A stretch of 64,000 nucleotides of DNA, taken from assembly GCF_029407905.1 (NCBI RefSeq), contig NC_073626.1:84285482-84349481 (forward strand). The letters are read 5' to 3'. The stretch is from Bubalus kerabau. Taxonomy: Eukaryota > Chordata > Mammalia > Artiodactyla > Bovidae. Each line of letters starts with the position of its first letter. Positions within the stretch are counted from its first letter, which is position 1. This document shows, one piece after another, positions 62,801 through 64,000 of the stretch. The translations under genes were made by a program, and so were the position numbers. The notes under the pieces were generated by a model. That model did not search any database. It was not told the origin of the DNA and saw nothing but the letters and a program-made list of their open reading frames with translations.

Positions 62801-64000
62801 ATGACAATTAAATTGCTTAAAAACATGGTATACTTCCCACTCTAAAATGTTATGATTCTTCAGTGATGAGCAACAGACTGCAGGAAAACCTTTGGGCTGG
62901 ACTAATGATTTATTTTCCTCTGTACATTTCCAAGGTCATTTTGATGATTATCTCTAGATGTCAATATAAATGTGGAAGGACATATCACCTACAGCATATG
63001 GACTTCAGAAAAACTGAAAGCTTCTTTAGGCAGCCATAACAATGAATCTTTATTGCACTCTAGTGCTGTGTGGCCTTGTAGGGGATTTTAATAGGTAGAA
63101 AAAAATATGGTCTCTATCTTGTCATGCTAGATTCTGTCACATTTCCCATCCCTTCAATTCTTCCCAGTTTGTGTGCTGGTAAGGAGATGTATCTTTCAGC
63201 AATTTTGTGAAGATTTAAATAGAATAACATGGAAGGAAAATATAACAGTTCACTGAGAACAATAATATTACATGTAATTGAGAGCTATCATATTTAAACT
63301 TAAATTACAGTTGAGTAACTAGGGTGTATTTCTTAAGCAAAGCAAAAAAACTGACTCTCTAGCATAGGAAACCCCAGAGCTTTCTATGCCAGAGGCCAAG
63401 CTCTATATTAGCTTAGTTTCATAAGCAGACAGTTGCTATTAACTTGGATTAATTGACTATAAGTGTAAACTTTCAAACTGGTCCCTTAAGTTTAAATGTA
63501 CATTTATTAACCTAACTTCAACTCTTCCAAACAAATCTGTAGTTTATAGTTGTGAACCTTGGAAAAGCTATGTATTTTTACACTGAAAAATTGAGAAGTA
63601 TTTCTGGTACTTCCCAGATTTAATAGGACTCTGAGATGAAGACTTCATAAAAATGCAGTTTCTATTAGCTCAGATTATAAATAGAATCATCTTCACAATA
63701 TGAAACACCAGCTCAAAATTATTCCTTCAGGCAATCTCAGTATAACTAAGAGCAGATTAAATAGCCAGATTCAGAGAATTCAAGAATTCAAAATAGTTTC
63801 CCTTAAGTAAGTCATAAAACTCTTTACTAGTCTATGTATATTCAGTGTGTGCATGTGTGTGTGTGTTTATCTCCTCAGTAAAAATATGTATATATAAATA
63901 TATATATATATAAAACCTCAGTAAAACAATTACCAAAAAAGTTGAAATGATGGGAATGTAAGTAATGGGAATATTTTTAAAAGTCAATTCTCTCTTTATT
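59872..64000. other. Unannotated DNA to window end
   Basis: No gene, BovB or Bov-tA. (TG)n and (TA)n tracts lie at about 63845-63912. Faint MIR-like fragments may be present. 59111-59618 is also empty. Confidence 0.6.

Overview
The window is 64 kb of AT-rich mammalian DNA, and its interspersed repeats mark it as ruminant, most likely bovid. It holds about twenty tRNA-Glu-derived Bov-tA SINEs, several dimeric BOV-A2 SINEs and four 5'-truncated BovB LINE 3' ends. Beneath these lie older mammalian fossils: MIR, L2, L1M, hAT-Charlie and MLT1. I cannot separate cattle from sheep or goat by eye.

Only one protein-coding gene is supported. It is CSRNP3 (cysteine/serine-rich nuclear protein 3), on the minus strand. 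Its first coding exon lies at 18682-18852 and encodes 49 residues plus one base, with good splice sites on both sides. A GC-richer block at about 35440-35950 ends in a minus-strand splice donor and carries an octamer and an RFX-like motif. I read it as a candidate 5' UTR exon and promoter of the same gene, 16.6 kb upstream. The remaining CSRNP3 coding exons are not visible and should lie beyond position 1. The DNA from 35.9 to 64 kb shows no exon of any gene. It contains one dead retrocopy, an RPS4X processed pseudogene at 45121-45930.

Layout: 1-18.6 kb is intron with SINEs, an L1M/SINE/BovB-rich stretch at 6.4-9.8 kb and L2/MIR debris. 18.7-18.85 kb is the CSRNP3 coding exon. 18.85-35.4 kb is intron with a solo ERV LTR (29211-29694, 4-bp target duplication) and a BovB. 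35.4-35.95 kb is the putative first exon and promoter. 36-41 kb is long, nearly repeat-free AT-rich DNA. 41-47.6 kb holds an MLT1 LTR, SINEs and the RPS4X pseudogene. 54.5-59.9 kb holds an hAT fossil, two opposed L2 remnants and two BovB copies. The last 4 kb is featureless.

I found no new multi-gene system. The most unusual things are structural scars. A Bov-tA SINE at 21224-21510 is split by a 100-bp inverted copy (93% identical, no gaps) of an L2 segment lying 788 bp away. A half-length SINE at 7913-8038 is flanked by perfect 53-bp direct repeats. A BOV-A2 SINE is inserted just after the YADD reverse-transcriptase motif of a BovB. A BovB junction at 56392-56444 carries a repeated, foldback-capable 23-mer.
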